Shown piece by piece: positions 25,834 through 39,800 of a stretch of DNA of 64,000 nucleotides. The stretch spans positions 3,291,001 through 3,355,000 of the forward strand of contig NC_133037.1 in assembly GCF_048771995.1 (NCBI RefSeq), in the 5' to 3' direction. The stretch comes from Taeniopygia guttata (lineage: Eukaryota > Chordata > Aves > Passeriformes > Estrildidae). A program made the position numbers and the translations under genes. Numbering within the stretch: position 1 is the stretch's first letter; each line of letters starts with the position of its first letter. The notes below the pieces were generated by a model. That model was not told where the DNA came from, made no database searches, and saw only the letters and a program-made list of their open reading frames with translations.

Positions 25834-27556
25834 AAGCGTCTCCCTGAATCCTGTCTGCTCACAACTTGATAGGTAACATCACCAAGAAATAATTTTATAA
25901 ATAGTCCAACTGAGCCAAATTAATTCTGGTATTAACCAAAACCTAAGTTTCCCCCAAACAATACAGACCATGTAGTACAAGAAACTATCAGCATGCATTT
26001 TAGAGGTCATTTTTGTACTTCAGGTACATGAACTTAAAACCAAAGAGGGACAAGTGTGATAAAAATGTACTCAGATATTTCATAACATTAATATTTATTG
26101 CTTTATATGAATACTGTATTGAAAGCCCAAGCATTCAGTTTACACACAGAAATTATACAATTATATACCGTTTCACAATGGCAGTGAGCACTCATTACAA
26201 TCTACAAAAAATCTACTTTACAGAAATTTAAAAATTCTAAATATCAAAAAGGTACAGTTGAAGAAACAGGTATAAATTTGGCAGCCAGTAATTGTGACTG
26301 GGAGGTTGCAGCTTGCATGTCTTTAAATATGGGAACTGGAAAATACCGAGTTTAAAGCAGTAGTTTGTGCTTTGAGCTGGTTTGAAAAAATGTAACACTG
26401 GCTGTCAAAGTAGCATGTTCAAAAATATCTAGTTCACTTCCAAAATGTTATAGAAATCGTGGTGACTCCTCTGCACCCCTACCCTTGCAGCTCAGGAACA
26501 TGACCAGGGTCACGTCTCCATCCTTCCCACCCAGTGCTGTGATCAGCCCGATGCCACCTGCAAACCTTGGAGGAACTCTGAGACTTCTCTACAATATCCA
26601 CAAGCTCCAAGAAGCACTCAAAAAGGCAAATACCTGCTCATTTCTTCCAAGGTATTTTATTTTCAAACATTTCTTCTACAAAAGTTTAAGCTAATGTTTT
26701 GATTACAACGTTCTCAACATAAAGCACATTTTCTCATAAATAAATGAACTCCTTTCACTCAGGCACCTCAGAAGTATACAAAAATGTTGTCATTGGAACA
26801 GTTCTCTTGGAATGTGTTTACTCTGGTGTTTTCAACAATGTTAGTATTTTCAGGGTTTCATATGGGCCAGATTTCATTTCATGTGTTTTGTTTTTCCAGA
26901 GGCAAAGCAAAGTGCCTTGAGGGGTGAACTCAGTCTTTTCCTATAGAAAAAGTATTGGCTGTATTTATCTTTTATAGAAACAGAAAAATATACCCTTTCC
27001 CCCTTAGAACAGCGAGGGTACACAGAGGTGTGCATGCTGTGTGGAGATGTGTGTGTGAAATGGAACACATTTGAAACACACAACAGAAGGTTTCCTGGTG
27101 TGTATTTAAATAAAAATCTGGAAACCAGCCTGAAACCCCGAATTTCACATGTCAAATGTTGAAACTGTAACCAAAATATGAAGTAACTGCTAGAGCTGTC
27201 AGAAAAAGACAAGACAAAAAGCTTTCTTGCTTACATACAACTAGGTGTGGTGATCTCCAAAAAAGTTGTCAAAATTATAATTACCTTCCAGTTTAAAAAC
27301 TTTTATTCTAAATAAAAAAAACTATACACAAACCACTGATTTGACCAAACGAAAGTTCAGCGGTAAGCAGGACCTGAAGGAGCTGGTATTCACAGTTCTT
27401 ATCATGTACAACTCTTTCAAGGTTCAATCCATGGAGAAGTTTATTTTACAACCTGCTTCTTTTTGTAAAACTAAAGGTCCACTTTATTACATAAAATTAT
27501 TTATACAGTGTAAAACCGGAGCCTTATGGAAAATACTGCCTCTAAGTTTATTTCAA

Positions 27557-27870
27557 TTAGTCTTGCTCCATAGGTTCATCTGCAGCTTCTGTGGCTTCAT
27601 CACTGTTTTCCATCGGGGTCTCTGAGGAGCTTTCTGGAGTTTCAGTGGCATAGGACCCCAGCTCCTCTGTGTCACTGCAGTCAGCTCCGCTGGTGGCAGA
27701 TGCACTGGTGTCACTGTCAGCAGAGTGCAAATCCTTCTCTGCCCGGGGCTGCTCCGACTCCTCCATCCGATTGTTCTCCTCAGAGCTCCCTTCAGCCACA
27801 CTCGAGGAGTCACTGTCTTTGTCTTGATCTTTTCTCTCCGGACCAACGTTTCTGGGAGACATGAAGGACT
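27557..27870 (-). CDS. PPP4R2: PPP4R2 coding exon 9 with stop codon
   Basis: 314 nt including TAA at 27559-27557. Begins [20 protein letters not shown] and ends [14 protein letters not shown], the family's C-terminal signature. The acceptor is GTTCCTAG|AGTCC. Low-complexity acidic and serine-rich sequence diverges from mammals in the middle while both ends hold. Confidence 0.96.
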
Positions 27871-30800
27871 CTAGGAACAAAGAAAGTACAGGATTACCAC
27901 GGGATTTTCCAACATAGCCTGATCATGCTGCTTTCCACTCCGAGCTATGCTGAGCAAAGCTTCCACAGCACAGCCAAGGACAGGAAAAACAGACAAACAC
28001 CAATTTTATTAGAAGATGGGAAGAATCAGAGCCACCTTCGTCAGGATATCCAACATACAATTAAAAAAAAAAGTTATTTTATTTAACAGGTAGCTTCCCT
28101 TAGTTAAGTTTCACTGGGTAAAATTAAGTTTAAGAAATAACTTTTTCTGGCTTCCCCACATCCTCCACTTGCTTTCAGAAGCAGTTTTCTGAAAATTATG
28201 AAGCCACGGCTGTTTCAGGTGTACAGCCATCAATCATGATCTACAATTACATAAGCCACAAAAAATAATTCAAAGGAAACGTTGAAGAATATGTAAAAAA
28301 TAGATTAGTCTCTTCACTCCAGTTGTTTACCTTTTCTTTTTAATTTAAGCACAGAGCCTGCCCTACAGTGATACAATTTTTACTGTTCTAATAGGATATG
28401 GAGATATTGTTGCTCAGTCTCCTCAGTGAAGGAACATAAATTTGTGTCTGTATTTAAATAAATTCCATAATTAATAAAGACAGTCAAACAGAGCTATGAC
28501 CCATCCCCATTCTGGAGAAAGGATGACAACACCTAACACAGGGATTCTTGAATTCTTGGTGCACAGGCCTGATCTAATTCAGGGCCTCAGAAGATTTTAA
28601 GTAACCTTGTGTAAGTTTCAAATTGAGCATAGGACCAAGGAAAAAGAAATAAGAGAATTGCTAAATTATGTAAAATTGAAGCACGAACAAGCAGCTCTTC
28701 TTTAAGCACAACTGAAGATCTTCAGCAATCCCACAGCACTGGTCTCCAGCAAAGAAAATCCCAACTCCTTGGAAGTAAAAGAAGACAGTGAAATCTGAAA
28801 TACCTTCCTCCTCTTCCTCTGTACAGTGCTGTCTGGCACAGGAAGCATCTTTTTCTTTATCCTGAGATGTAGAGGATGCTTCTGTCTCTTCCCCCATGCC
28901 TGAAGAGACTTCACTGGAGGCAGTTTGGTTTGATGCATCTCTGGCTTCCCCTTCTTTGTCAAATTTAAGTCTTTTTACCTCATGTCCTTCTGCTTCTGCA
29001 GGATCATCCTCAGAGTGCTTATTTTTCACTGGGCTGCTCTGAGCACCTTCTGATTCAGACGCTGGTGATTCACTACAAGCAACAAAACCAGATGTAGCTT
29101 TTATTGAAGACAAACATTCTGTATCTTGTCACACTTTAAGAAAAAAGTAGCAACTCCTTTGATTTAAACACATTACGTGGTAACAATAGAATTTGCTCTA
29201 CTTACTACATAACAAAACCTCAAAGTCATCACTCCTGATTTAAGACTCTATTATGCTTCCCTTAGAGGGTCAGTCTTTTAAAAACTGTTCTTAAAACATA
29301 AATAAAAACCCTGAGCTTCAAATACTCCTCCTGACAAACCTGTGTTTCTTCTCCTCTGTTTGCTGCAAGCTGGGCTCTTTATGCTCTGTGCTGTCTGGCA
29401 AACCGTTGGTTGTCATGGGAGCTGACAGCGAAACCTTCGTCCGACTCACAGGTCTGGGGGTCCCAGGGCCATTTACATTCGATCTTTAAAAATAATAACC
29501 AAAAGTTAATCCAGCCTTCAGCTAAATCCCACTTGGCACAAAGTAGTTATACCCTTCCTTTAAAAGATCAACAAAACTAAACAAATAGATGAGGGGCTTT
29601 GCTGTTTTATATTGAATAAAATGTTATTCACCTGCAATGTGCAGATTTGATCAAAAATTTAAATAACAACAAAAAAATTCTCAACAATGAGTTTAGATGA
29701 AAATACAGAGTACATGGCATACATGCTCATGCTTCCTGTATCCCCATTCCCCATTATCCCACCTCATTTTTAAGAGTGCTTATTCCCAGAACTTCACTGC
29801 TTTGATCCAGTAAAAGTTAACACCAGGAGCTAAACTCACCTGTCAGTGTACCCTGGTGAATTCCCAGGGAACATAACACCATTCATCCGATTTAAACTAC
29901 TGGAATTATTTTTCCTAACAAACAGAACAACAACAAAATGTTAGAATAAAGGAACTTTAAATCACTTCAAATTTGTTTGCACAGAACTTCCCAATCCCAA
30001 ACTTACAAAGCTCCCACTGTCAGTCCCCAAGGGCTTTTTATTTATTCCCAAATTATTATATTTGCAGACACCATCCCTGCTGCTGACTGAACTATTGATA
30101 ACAAAACCTGAACTCTGCATGTCTGGCTTTTAGATACAACTTTTTTAGATACTGACAGCAAGAGAGAGACATCAGACACACACATGCATCCTCCCTGTTA
30201 CTAACACAAGCTTGAAGTTTCAAGGGAAAGAGGATTATACTCACTCTGAAGATGGATATACACAGCTGACAACCATGACATTCTGTAATACACAAACAAC
30301 AAATACATCAGGAGTTCAGAAACAGAAGCTTCAGCTCTTGACAACATTCCAAAACTTTAAAAGTTACAGGATTTTAGTTCTATCTGTTAAAATACCTCTG
30401 CTCCCTCTTACAAGGTCAGGCCACAATTACACTAAAATTCAGGATTTTATTAAGTTTGTTACTGTCCTAACAAGACTAGCACATTAAACCTCAAGCCTGA
30501 GTGTCTAATTTCTAACTGAGGGATCTTTGGAAAACAAAGTATTCAGAAATGCTGAAGCATCCTATTGTGGAACCACATTCTCAAAGTCTCCTCCTGGCTT
30601 CTGAAGGATCCCACGTTCTGATCCAAGCTACAAACTGCCAGTTAAGACACCTGTGGGCTCTTCTGAAGGCACACTCTGCTACACCACAGGATTTAAATAC
30701 CAAAACAAACAACACTGGGGGGATGGGGCCTCCCTTCTTCTTCACCTCTAGACCTACTCTGAAATCAAATGTGGGAGGAAATTCCTGATCAAAAGATTCA

Positions 30801-33800
30801 GGGTATTTCATCTGGTCATTTCTAACTAAGACTCCATACAAAAAATGCCACCCTCCAAAAACTGCATGTGGAGTGATTGGGAAACACAGCAGTTGCAGTC
30901 CCGAGATTAACTTTTGTCTGCAGTTATTTTAAAACTGCTTTTTGCTGCTGAAAGCTAGGAAACAAACTCAGACATTTAAGAGCATGTACCCTGGCTCTGA
31001 GCCCCAAGGAAAGCAGCAGACCTTTGGGAGTAATTGGGAAGTTTTTAATTGGTGGCTGTGACTGTGGATCTGTGTTCTCTCTCAGAAAAATACATACCTT
31101 TTCCACACCTCTTAGAAATTTGTCTGTTCCTGTGTAATTCCTCCTGGGATCTGTCAGCAACTCACAGAGTCGCTGGATAGTGAAGGGGATGCTGCAATGA
31201 AATAGATTTGTAACTGTTTAATTTTATTTTAATAAGTACAACTATTAGGAAGCAACAACATTATCGCTTTCTCCCCCTTTCTGAGAAGGTGGAACCAAAC
31301 CAGTACTGAAATTTGTTACCATGAGCAATACTGGGTGGCATCTCAAGGCTTTATTTTCCCCTATCTCATACAAAACTGTTTCCTTTGCTCACCACCACAA
31401 AAACCAAGTTGAATCCTAAATGCATCATCCCACAACTCACAGGTTCATTTAAACAGCAAACTTTCTGACTGTACTATTCCAATACACAGAATAGAAATTG
31501 TGAGGGATTCAAAACAAATTTGAGTCATACACACTAGAGCTAAAAAAATCTCAACTTGTAGTTTATTTCAGGTTTTACACACAGTTACAGAAAAAGCAGT
31601 GAATGTTGGAATTAGTAGAACCATTTATACTTCAGCTGTTACAAATGATCTATTTTGCTACAACTGGACAATGTACTCATCTATCAAGGAAAGATCAGGA
31701 AAAACAAGTAATAATAATAATAATAAGTGATGTATAAGCCCATAGGAACCACATAAACACATTTTTGGTTTTGACAATTCTGCACTCAGTTTCAACCCTG
31801 TTGAAATGAGAAACTGACCTTTCAGAAAAGCAACACTTTACAAACAATTCCCAATTACCTGAGGTGTCACACACTTTCAATCCAAGTTCAGTGTCACATT
31901 TTAACAAATTTCTGTCAAAAAATATTTCAGTAAAATTATGAAGTACCATGCATTTTTACAGTTAACTATTGGAAGTTGAAGCCATAAACATTTAAAAAGT
32001 TATCTAAGAAGAATATCTGATAAAATACAATATTTATGAACCATTTTGTGGTTGGGAACACAACTGACACCAAATCCAGAGCAGCATCAATCCAGACTGC
32101 CATGCATGCATGTGTATATCCCTATACTGTAACTTTTTGGCCAAATTCTGTGTTTATTAATTTCTGAGGAAGTCAGGACATGGTGTCTCCAGCCTGTGTC
32201 ATGAGCTAACTCAGCCTGGATCTCCAGCTTTGCTCATTAGCTAAAAAGCCACATTAGAGATGCCCATATCCCCACCAGCTCAGTGCAAAGAGGTCAGCAC
32301 AGCTCCAATTCATCATCCCACATGACACTTCACTCTAACTAAAAGCCAGTAGTATTTAGAGAGTGACTAAGTATCAACAATTTAATGATGCTTTCCAGAA
32401 CTCCCTGTACATCAGGTTACTGAGGAAGTCCTAATCCTCAACAAACCAAAAAACCACAGGAACAAGTGTTCCTTCTAATTCAGTTTATTACATGAAGGCT
32501 CTTAAGCTTTACAATACTTCTGGCATTATTTATTTCCCTTCCCTTGCTCTTCATTAGTAAACCAGTAATCTTTGACACCCAAATTCTTCATGAAATCATC
32601 AAGTTCAGAAGAGACCGTTAAGATCAAGTCCATACTCACAATATTCAGCTTCTCCACAGTGCCTTCTTTTAACAAAAATCCCAACTTTTAAGTCACAAAG
32701 AATTTACTTGATCTGTTAATCTTTTCATATAGATAAAATAATGAGTTGATCTTACTATTTCTTGTGATGGTCATTTTGGTTTTGGGTTGGAAATTCATAA
32801 TTAAAGAGATTTTGCTATTTTTTTAACAGAATAGACAGTCCATTCAAAAATCCATTTATTCAACAGAAACAAAAACATACACATTTTTAAATTATTCTCC
32901 ATCAGCCAGATCTGTAAGACATCCTGGGGAATCAGTACCTGGCCAATTTGGGTTTAGCTGTACTTTTAACTGGTCCCCTGGAATGCTGTGACATGAAGTG
33001 TTTTGGAACATCAATGCAGTGCTAATTCCCCAAGTAGGACAGAAAATTCAAGAAATGGCAGATTGCAACTAACTCCAGAAGGAAAAGCTGTGTTCCTATT
33101 TTACTCTGAGCTACAACAAGTTAAAAAGAAAAAGGCAAAAGCCAACTCAATTCCCTCCAAATTCTTCCCAGCAAAGTGAACTTCGTGCATCGAGCAGCAG
33201 ATGGCACCCGGTGTCACACAATCACCCCTCTGCATGGAACTCCTTTAGCATTTACAAATGCTTTTAGTTGACAAAACACAAAGTTAACTCCCCCTCAAGA
33301 ACTCTTTCTGGTGAAAAAAACGATTGTTTTTTAATAGTTCAACAAGGTGGTTTAAAACAGAAGCAATTTAAATTGGTTTAAGTCTATAAATGGACACAAA
33401 TGTAAAGTCTGTGAGCAGTATGAGAACTGATTGTAAATACTCAGAAATTTATTTGGCTCAGCACATGAGCTGCATGAATAGTCCTGATCTGCCTACTTAA
33501 GGAAACCACTTAAAATTCTATACCAACACACTCAAAACTGCACTTCCAGCACTACAGTCTAGAGTGAATTACAAACCAAAAATTAATTTGGATGGGATTG
33601 ATGAGGGATTTGAGAAAATTACTTATAACAGCTATATTAAACTATAGCCAAAAAATCGCCCGAAAACAAAATTTGGATTATGATCTATTTTATTGCTGTA
33701 AAAGCTTCTCTGTCATCAGAGATCCCCAATAACTTAGATCTTGGAACTTCCTTGTTCCACTAACGAAGGATAAAAGGATAAAAAAATGGCAGAAGTTCCT

Positions 33801-36800
33801 ACTCCAAAGCAATTGCAAGAGAATTATAAAGAGAATCTGGCTCTGCAGACCTGTCAGACATCATGTCAAATAAGATACAGACAGGTTAAAAGAGCCAGTT
33901 TGTGCTTTCTTTAAAAGGCACTTCTTCTAGAAAGACCCCAAAACAGGGGTCATTCTTAATGTGTTACTTCTTTGACTCAAATGAAATTTTTTTACAAATT
34001 TGCTGCTTTAAATGAACTCTTCCCCCCTCTTTTAAAGAAAGACTAATAAAAATGTCCCAACAGTAAGTCACACCAAGTAGGTTCCTTGTTTGCCCTGGTA
34101 CCCTGAAATGACATCCACAGCTCTAAAGAAGCCTGGATATACAAATCTCACAACCTAAAACCTGCTGCTGCTGCTTTTTGGACAGATCTCCACAGGATTC
34201 AGCTTTTACAATCACATCCTCCCTGTGGGGGTTACAGGATTTACTAAATGAACCACTCTGCAATCCCGGATTCTGAAACATCCCCAGGCGTTATTTCCTT
34301 TAAGGTAACCAATGGATGCAGTTTGCTTCCTCAAAGCCTGGGAGTTTCAGTGCAAAGTATGAGGAAGCTGAGCACCCTGAAGTGTTACAGCAAAGGATGA
34401 AAATAGCACAGGCACAGCCCAAGCTCCAGACTCGTCATCCAGAGGTTTGTTCAGTGCACTTGGGAACAACAGCAGATAACAGCAGCCCATTCATTAGCTG
34501 TCCCTGGGAGAACATTACCCATTTTGTGGGCAATGAAGCATGAACAAAAAGCTGGGGGAGGCCCGAGAGAGGCAGACTTGAGCATAAAGGATAGGTTTGT
34601 TTTTAAATTCCTGCAGTGAAGCAGCCCGGTATAAATATTGGGGAGCTGAGAAAAAAAGCTGAATTTCACATTCTTAGAAGTCCCCTACATGAGAGCAATT
34701 GTGGGGGGAAGAAGAGATCTGACTTAAGACTCCTAAACTGTAAATAAATGAAGTAGCACGGAACAATGACATTGTAAATTATAAATACAGCATCAAATAC
34801 AATACTAAGGACATGTCAGTAGCACCTCTGAACCTGAAATTTCAGAGTATCAGGAAGGCAAAATTTAGAACATGTCCTTTTATCAACAAGCTGAGAAAAA
34901 TTCTGAAAGTCTCTTAACAAGCACTGAGCACCACAAGCAGAATGACTCAGCTTATGGCAAGTATGTAATCCAGTTTAACAAAAATACTATGAAAGCCATG
35001 TAAAAAGGACACACCAAATAAGACAAAAACATCAGGAGCTTTATTTGAAAGAAAACAGAAACTTCCAAAATTAGGAAACCAGCAAATGGCACAGGTACAC
35101 TTCAATCTAGGACACTGTCATCAACAGATCAAACACCCCATGTCCTTCATCAGGATCACTTCAGCTATAAATTTGAATCTGACATAATTTAGTAACACCA
35201 ACCCAGGTACCCCTTTGCCTCCCGGTCACACCCTGTTTCTCACAGCATGATTTCTTCAAAAGACAGTGAACTGTCACAAAATAATCAGGAACTGAAGACC
35301 AGAAGACCTCTTTCCATTTGGAATTTCAAAATACACTAAAATAAATCTGACTTTACTGTCTATTTAACCTCTTAAATGCACACAGTAATGTCATACTTCT
35401 TTGAACTGCACTGTTTAAAAACTAACTAGATATTGAAAAAACAAAGTGAATGACAGCACAGTATGTCACACTTTTCATTCAGTGACACAATATAAAGTTC
35501 AGAAACTACTGTAACATATTTCTAAGGTGCATATTTGCTTCTGCTCATCTATTTGAGGAAGCAAAATGAAGAGTCACAGAGACAGTACAAACTAGCATGT
35601 TAAAAACAGGGGAAATACGTTTGTAATCCAGATTTTAGAAAACAAAGGATACATACCCATTAAATCCAGTGACAATTTTCAGAATTCTTTCTTTCATCTC
35701 TTCAAAGGGAATATATTCCACATTTGGATTGGGGGGCCCTCTTGGTTCAGGAGCTGAGGTTCTGAAATCATCCATGACTTTCTCCAGTTTGAAAATAAAA
35801 TAGCCTTTAAACTGAGACCACTGAACCCTGCATAAAACACAAGCATTGAGACATAGGCAAGTTAGTCTAAACCCAAAGAACAACAGTGTAAGTTTATGTT
35901 TGCATAACAACGTATGCCAGTCCTGAGATAAACGAGGTAAGTAATGCAGTGCTGTTTCCCTTCTTGAATTTAAAGCACGGTAACTATTTCAACAATTACA
36001 CTGGAACAATAGAACATAAATCAACTGCCACTAACAGCAGGGGAAGCCATTTCCTTAAAGAACCAATATCCACTGACAAGGCAAAGCTAAATGTGAATTA
36101 TACACGTGTCTATACAATGTAAAGGGAGCCTGCAGCTTTCACTGAGCTCATAAGAGGTGGAAGGGGAAACAAAAAAAAAAAAACAAACAAACAAACAACC
36201 CCAACTAACAAAAACCCACCACACCAAAACACTAAATGTTTCAAGTTTGGAATACATAGAGTAACTATAACACAGCATTATCTGCTCCCTCACAAAACCT
36301 TACTGAAGGCCTTCTGGAAGTCCACACCTTAAAAACATGCCATGGTACCTATTTTTCTCAAAAAGGCAAGTATTTCTGTATCACAGTGGGCACTTGTTGA
36401 CAAACTGAGAAAACAATTTTAACTCCCAATAAACATTCCCACAGCAGTAAGCTATTAATAATATATTACATTATTAATATATTATTACCATTATATTATT
36501 ATATATAATATTAATATCAGTAAGCTATCATTCCAAATTACTTTCTGCCTTACAGCTTCAAGTTTCATCATTTATAAAGTTCTAGATTTTGAAATTTTCA
36601 GTCAAACAGGTCCCTGTCACTGGGTACAACAGACCAGTGCTGAGGCAGCCCCTCCCCACCCATGGCCCCAGAGAGCAGCCACGGGAGACCTTCAGGGCCT
36701 CCCTGGGATTGTGCGTGTCTGAGCAGCACAGGGAGCCACGTGAAAGCAGCAGCTGATTTAGTTCAGGATCAATTTGTTTCTATTCCTGATGCAGGAGCTT

Positions 36801-39800
36801 GCACAGCTCCAGCAGAGAGAAAAAGAAACAGGGACTAACAAACCAACAATAAAGAACGAAAATGATCTTTGACATTTATCTGTAGCACACACAATCTGGT
36901 AGGAGCAGGCTAAAACCAAACAAGTGTAAATTGTGAGCCCCTGGACAGCCCTTCAGCTCCTGCTCAAAGCAATATTAAACGATAGAGAAAACTATTTAGC
37001 CAAAGGCTCTATCTCTACAGGCTGCCTTTGGCAGCCCTGACTATTTCTGACCCCATGTAGCAGCTGCCCTTCTGAGGGGCTGACCCAGCTATTTGTGCTG
37101 TGAACCACGGGTGGTGATGTTTGTTTCTCCAGCCCCAGCACCACCACAGGCCAAGCAAAATCCCAAATCCCAAACCACAGGCCAAGGAAGCTCTGTCAGC
37201 CTGCTTGCACCAGAAATGCAGAGCCACGTCATTTTTGCCTTAATTTTCTCCTTTGTCTCAAAGAAATAATTACGAGATGAAAAGGAGGGAATACAGCTCA
37301 GGTTTATCTATAGAGATCCAAACACAAAGCCCCTGTCTTTCACTAGGAATGATAAATTTTGTAAGAATAGGGGAATTTCAAAGAGGAAAGCAAACCTCTG
37401 TTTTCCTTCACAAGAGACCCTTAGGCACCTCACACCAGGAGGGATCACAGGACTTAGTGAATAATAATAAAAATTAATAAATAAATAAACATCAAGGTCC
37501 CAAAAGGGCATGGTATGGACTAAAGAGCAGCACTGAGTCCAGCTGGATTGTCTCCAATCAGCATTCTACATCCCAAGCAGAATACTATAATGTTCCAATG
37601 TACAGTATCAGGCATTACTACTGCAAATGTTCAATTGAAAAGCTGTACAATTCTGCAGTGTTACCACCATGAAACCAAAGTGTTAGTAACAAATCACAGA
37701 TTTATTACATAAACATACCACAACCACAGCAAATAACCCCAAGACAGTGTGGGATTACTCCCCACAGAGCATCCCAAGAGCTTTACTTGCCTCATGAAAG
37801 GGGATTCCACTATTATTCTAAACATTCTTTAACAACCCCATTTGGATATATTTCCACACTTTAAAACTTGAGCTGCTCTTTGTTTTGTTATTTATTTCTT
37901 GCTAAACAGTAACACTTATCTTTTCACAGACTATTAACCCATCAGTGTTTGAAATAAATCAACATCATGAGGTTTAAAATGGCAATCTACTGCCTGACAG
38001 CAGCACCCACCAGCTCCTTTACAATGCTGAAACTACAGAAAACAAAAATTGTAACATTTTGCCCATGTCGAGAAGTTGAGAAAACTATCACCTGGTAAAC
38101 TACAAATTTTAATTAGTATTTCTCCCATTATAAAAAGGCTAAGAACTGACATCTGCAGCACACTGAACTACTGACACAGAAAGGATCTCTCAACCTGCAT
38201 TCCAAACCACTTGCTAAATGGCTGGTGACCAGCTAACACAGGACAGGTTACACAGAGGCAGCAGAGTTTGAGGATAAACTCATCCTGCAATCCCAGGGTG
38301 ACCACAGCTAGCCCAGAGAGCAACAGCAGCTGAAATAAACCCAACAAGCTGTTGCTGGAAGTGTAACCACAGCAGAAGGGGCTGAGCACAGCCTTGCTGC
38401 TCAGACATTCTCTGTGATTTTCCAGCAGTTTTTCCCAGCACTGCTGGATTCCTGCTGCTCGGGCTGCAGTAGCAACAGCAGGAGAGCTGAACTGCTCAAA
38501 GGCCACTGTTACACGCAGTGCAATCTCAGACAGAGCTGCAACTGAAACAATAAACACAGCTGTCCTGTGCATCTCCTGACATCAGTGTTGTTAAAAATAA
38601 TGAACTCATTTCTGCCCAAAATACCAAATTATTTCTGCAGGGACAGTAAGATTTTCTCAGTTCCCATTGACTTAGTGGAAGTGACCAAAAGTGAGTGTCA
38701 CAAGAGCCTAGTCACCTTTCCTGTACACCAAGCTATGAAAATGACACGTACAAGTTGGCATCAGCCGAACATTACAAACTCACAGAGAAAACCAGTTCCT
38801 TCATAACAATGGGTCAAACTGCTTGGCAGTACATTTAAGATTACAAGTTGCATATCCTACTAGTTATCAAAGCAATCTTTATCTACACTTCTAGAAATTT
38901 TAAGTTATTCCCATTCATGGAAAGACTGGTTGCTTAGAAATAGACAACAGAACAGACAAACAAGTGCCAGATATCTGTTTTTTAGGAAAAGGAAAATACT
39001 CCACATGTATCACAAGCTTCCTGAGAAAGACCTCTATTTTTCTCTGCTTTGTTATACAATGTGAGAACCCAAAACCAAGAGAAAAGATTGGTCAATATCT
39101 TCTATAGTTAGATCAAGAGCCAAATAGAAGCAAAATAAAATTCTCCTACTCTCCACTTTATGTACAAACTCTTAAGTTTTATACACTGGAAAATAACTGA
39201 TAAACAAGGTAAGTTCTGCAATAATAACAAACTGAAGAAATTCCATGGAGAAAATACTGTTCATACTTTTTTTCAGAGCAGGCTTGTTTATGAATACTTG
39301 TTCTTCCCACTCAGCACTGCACATAATCAGCCTTTTCTTCCAAACCACGCTCTTCCTGTCCACTACACTAGCTTGGGAATTTGTATCAGCAACTTTGAGA
39401 GCTTTTAGAGCCACTCCAAGAAAAAAGTTACTGAGAACACTGCATGATCTGAAACAACACCTTCAAAAATAATACTTAAAAAATTAGCTGATCCCAAAAT
39501 GTTTTGGTTCAGTGTACTTTCACTTTAGAGAATGATGGCTTTGTAGTTATATACATTTTCTGTACATGAAGGCACCTTTCACTACAATATCTGGGTCACT
39601 CTGTGTAAATGTACCTGTACAAAGAGCTCTCCTGGGCTAATGAGCCTGGAGTTCCAAATAATTTAGGAAAAAATGCCAGCTTATCACAAGAGTCCTCTGC
39701 TTCCCTCCCACCAGCTCCTGCACCATCTCCCCCTTTATCAATCTAAATTATTTGCTCTGGCATACAAAAAACCAAGAGGAAGAAACTGATTTCAAGTAAA

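Larger units (their letters stand above)
25525..27556 (-). other. PPP4R2: Probable 3' UTR of PPP4R2
   Basis: About 2 kb of AT-rich sequence after the stop without any supported gene. Several AATAAA signals occur on the minus strand (TTTATT on plus, near 27482, 27439 and 27302). The farthest clear one is at 25547-25542. A T34 tract on plus (25798-25831) would be an A34 run in the mRNA. The extent is inferred; no transcript evidence is available here. Confidence 0.6.
27871..31097. other. PPP4R2 introns 4-8 (short introns between listed exons)
   Basis: Introns of 815, 330, 355, 267 and 933 bp (30283-31097, 29915-30244, 29484-29839, 29073-29339, 27871-28803). AT-rich, with short A or T runs only. 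No repeat family or RNA gene seen. Confidence 0.75.
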
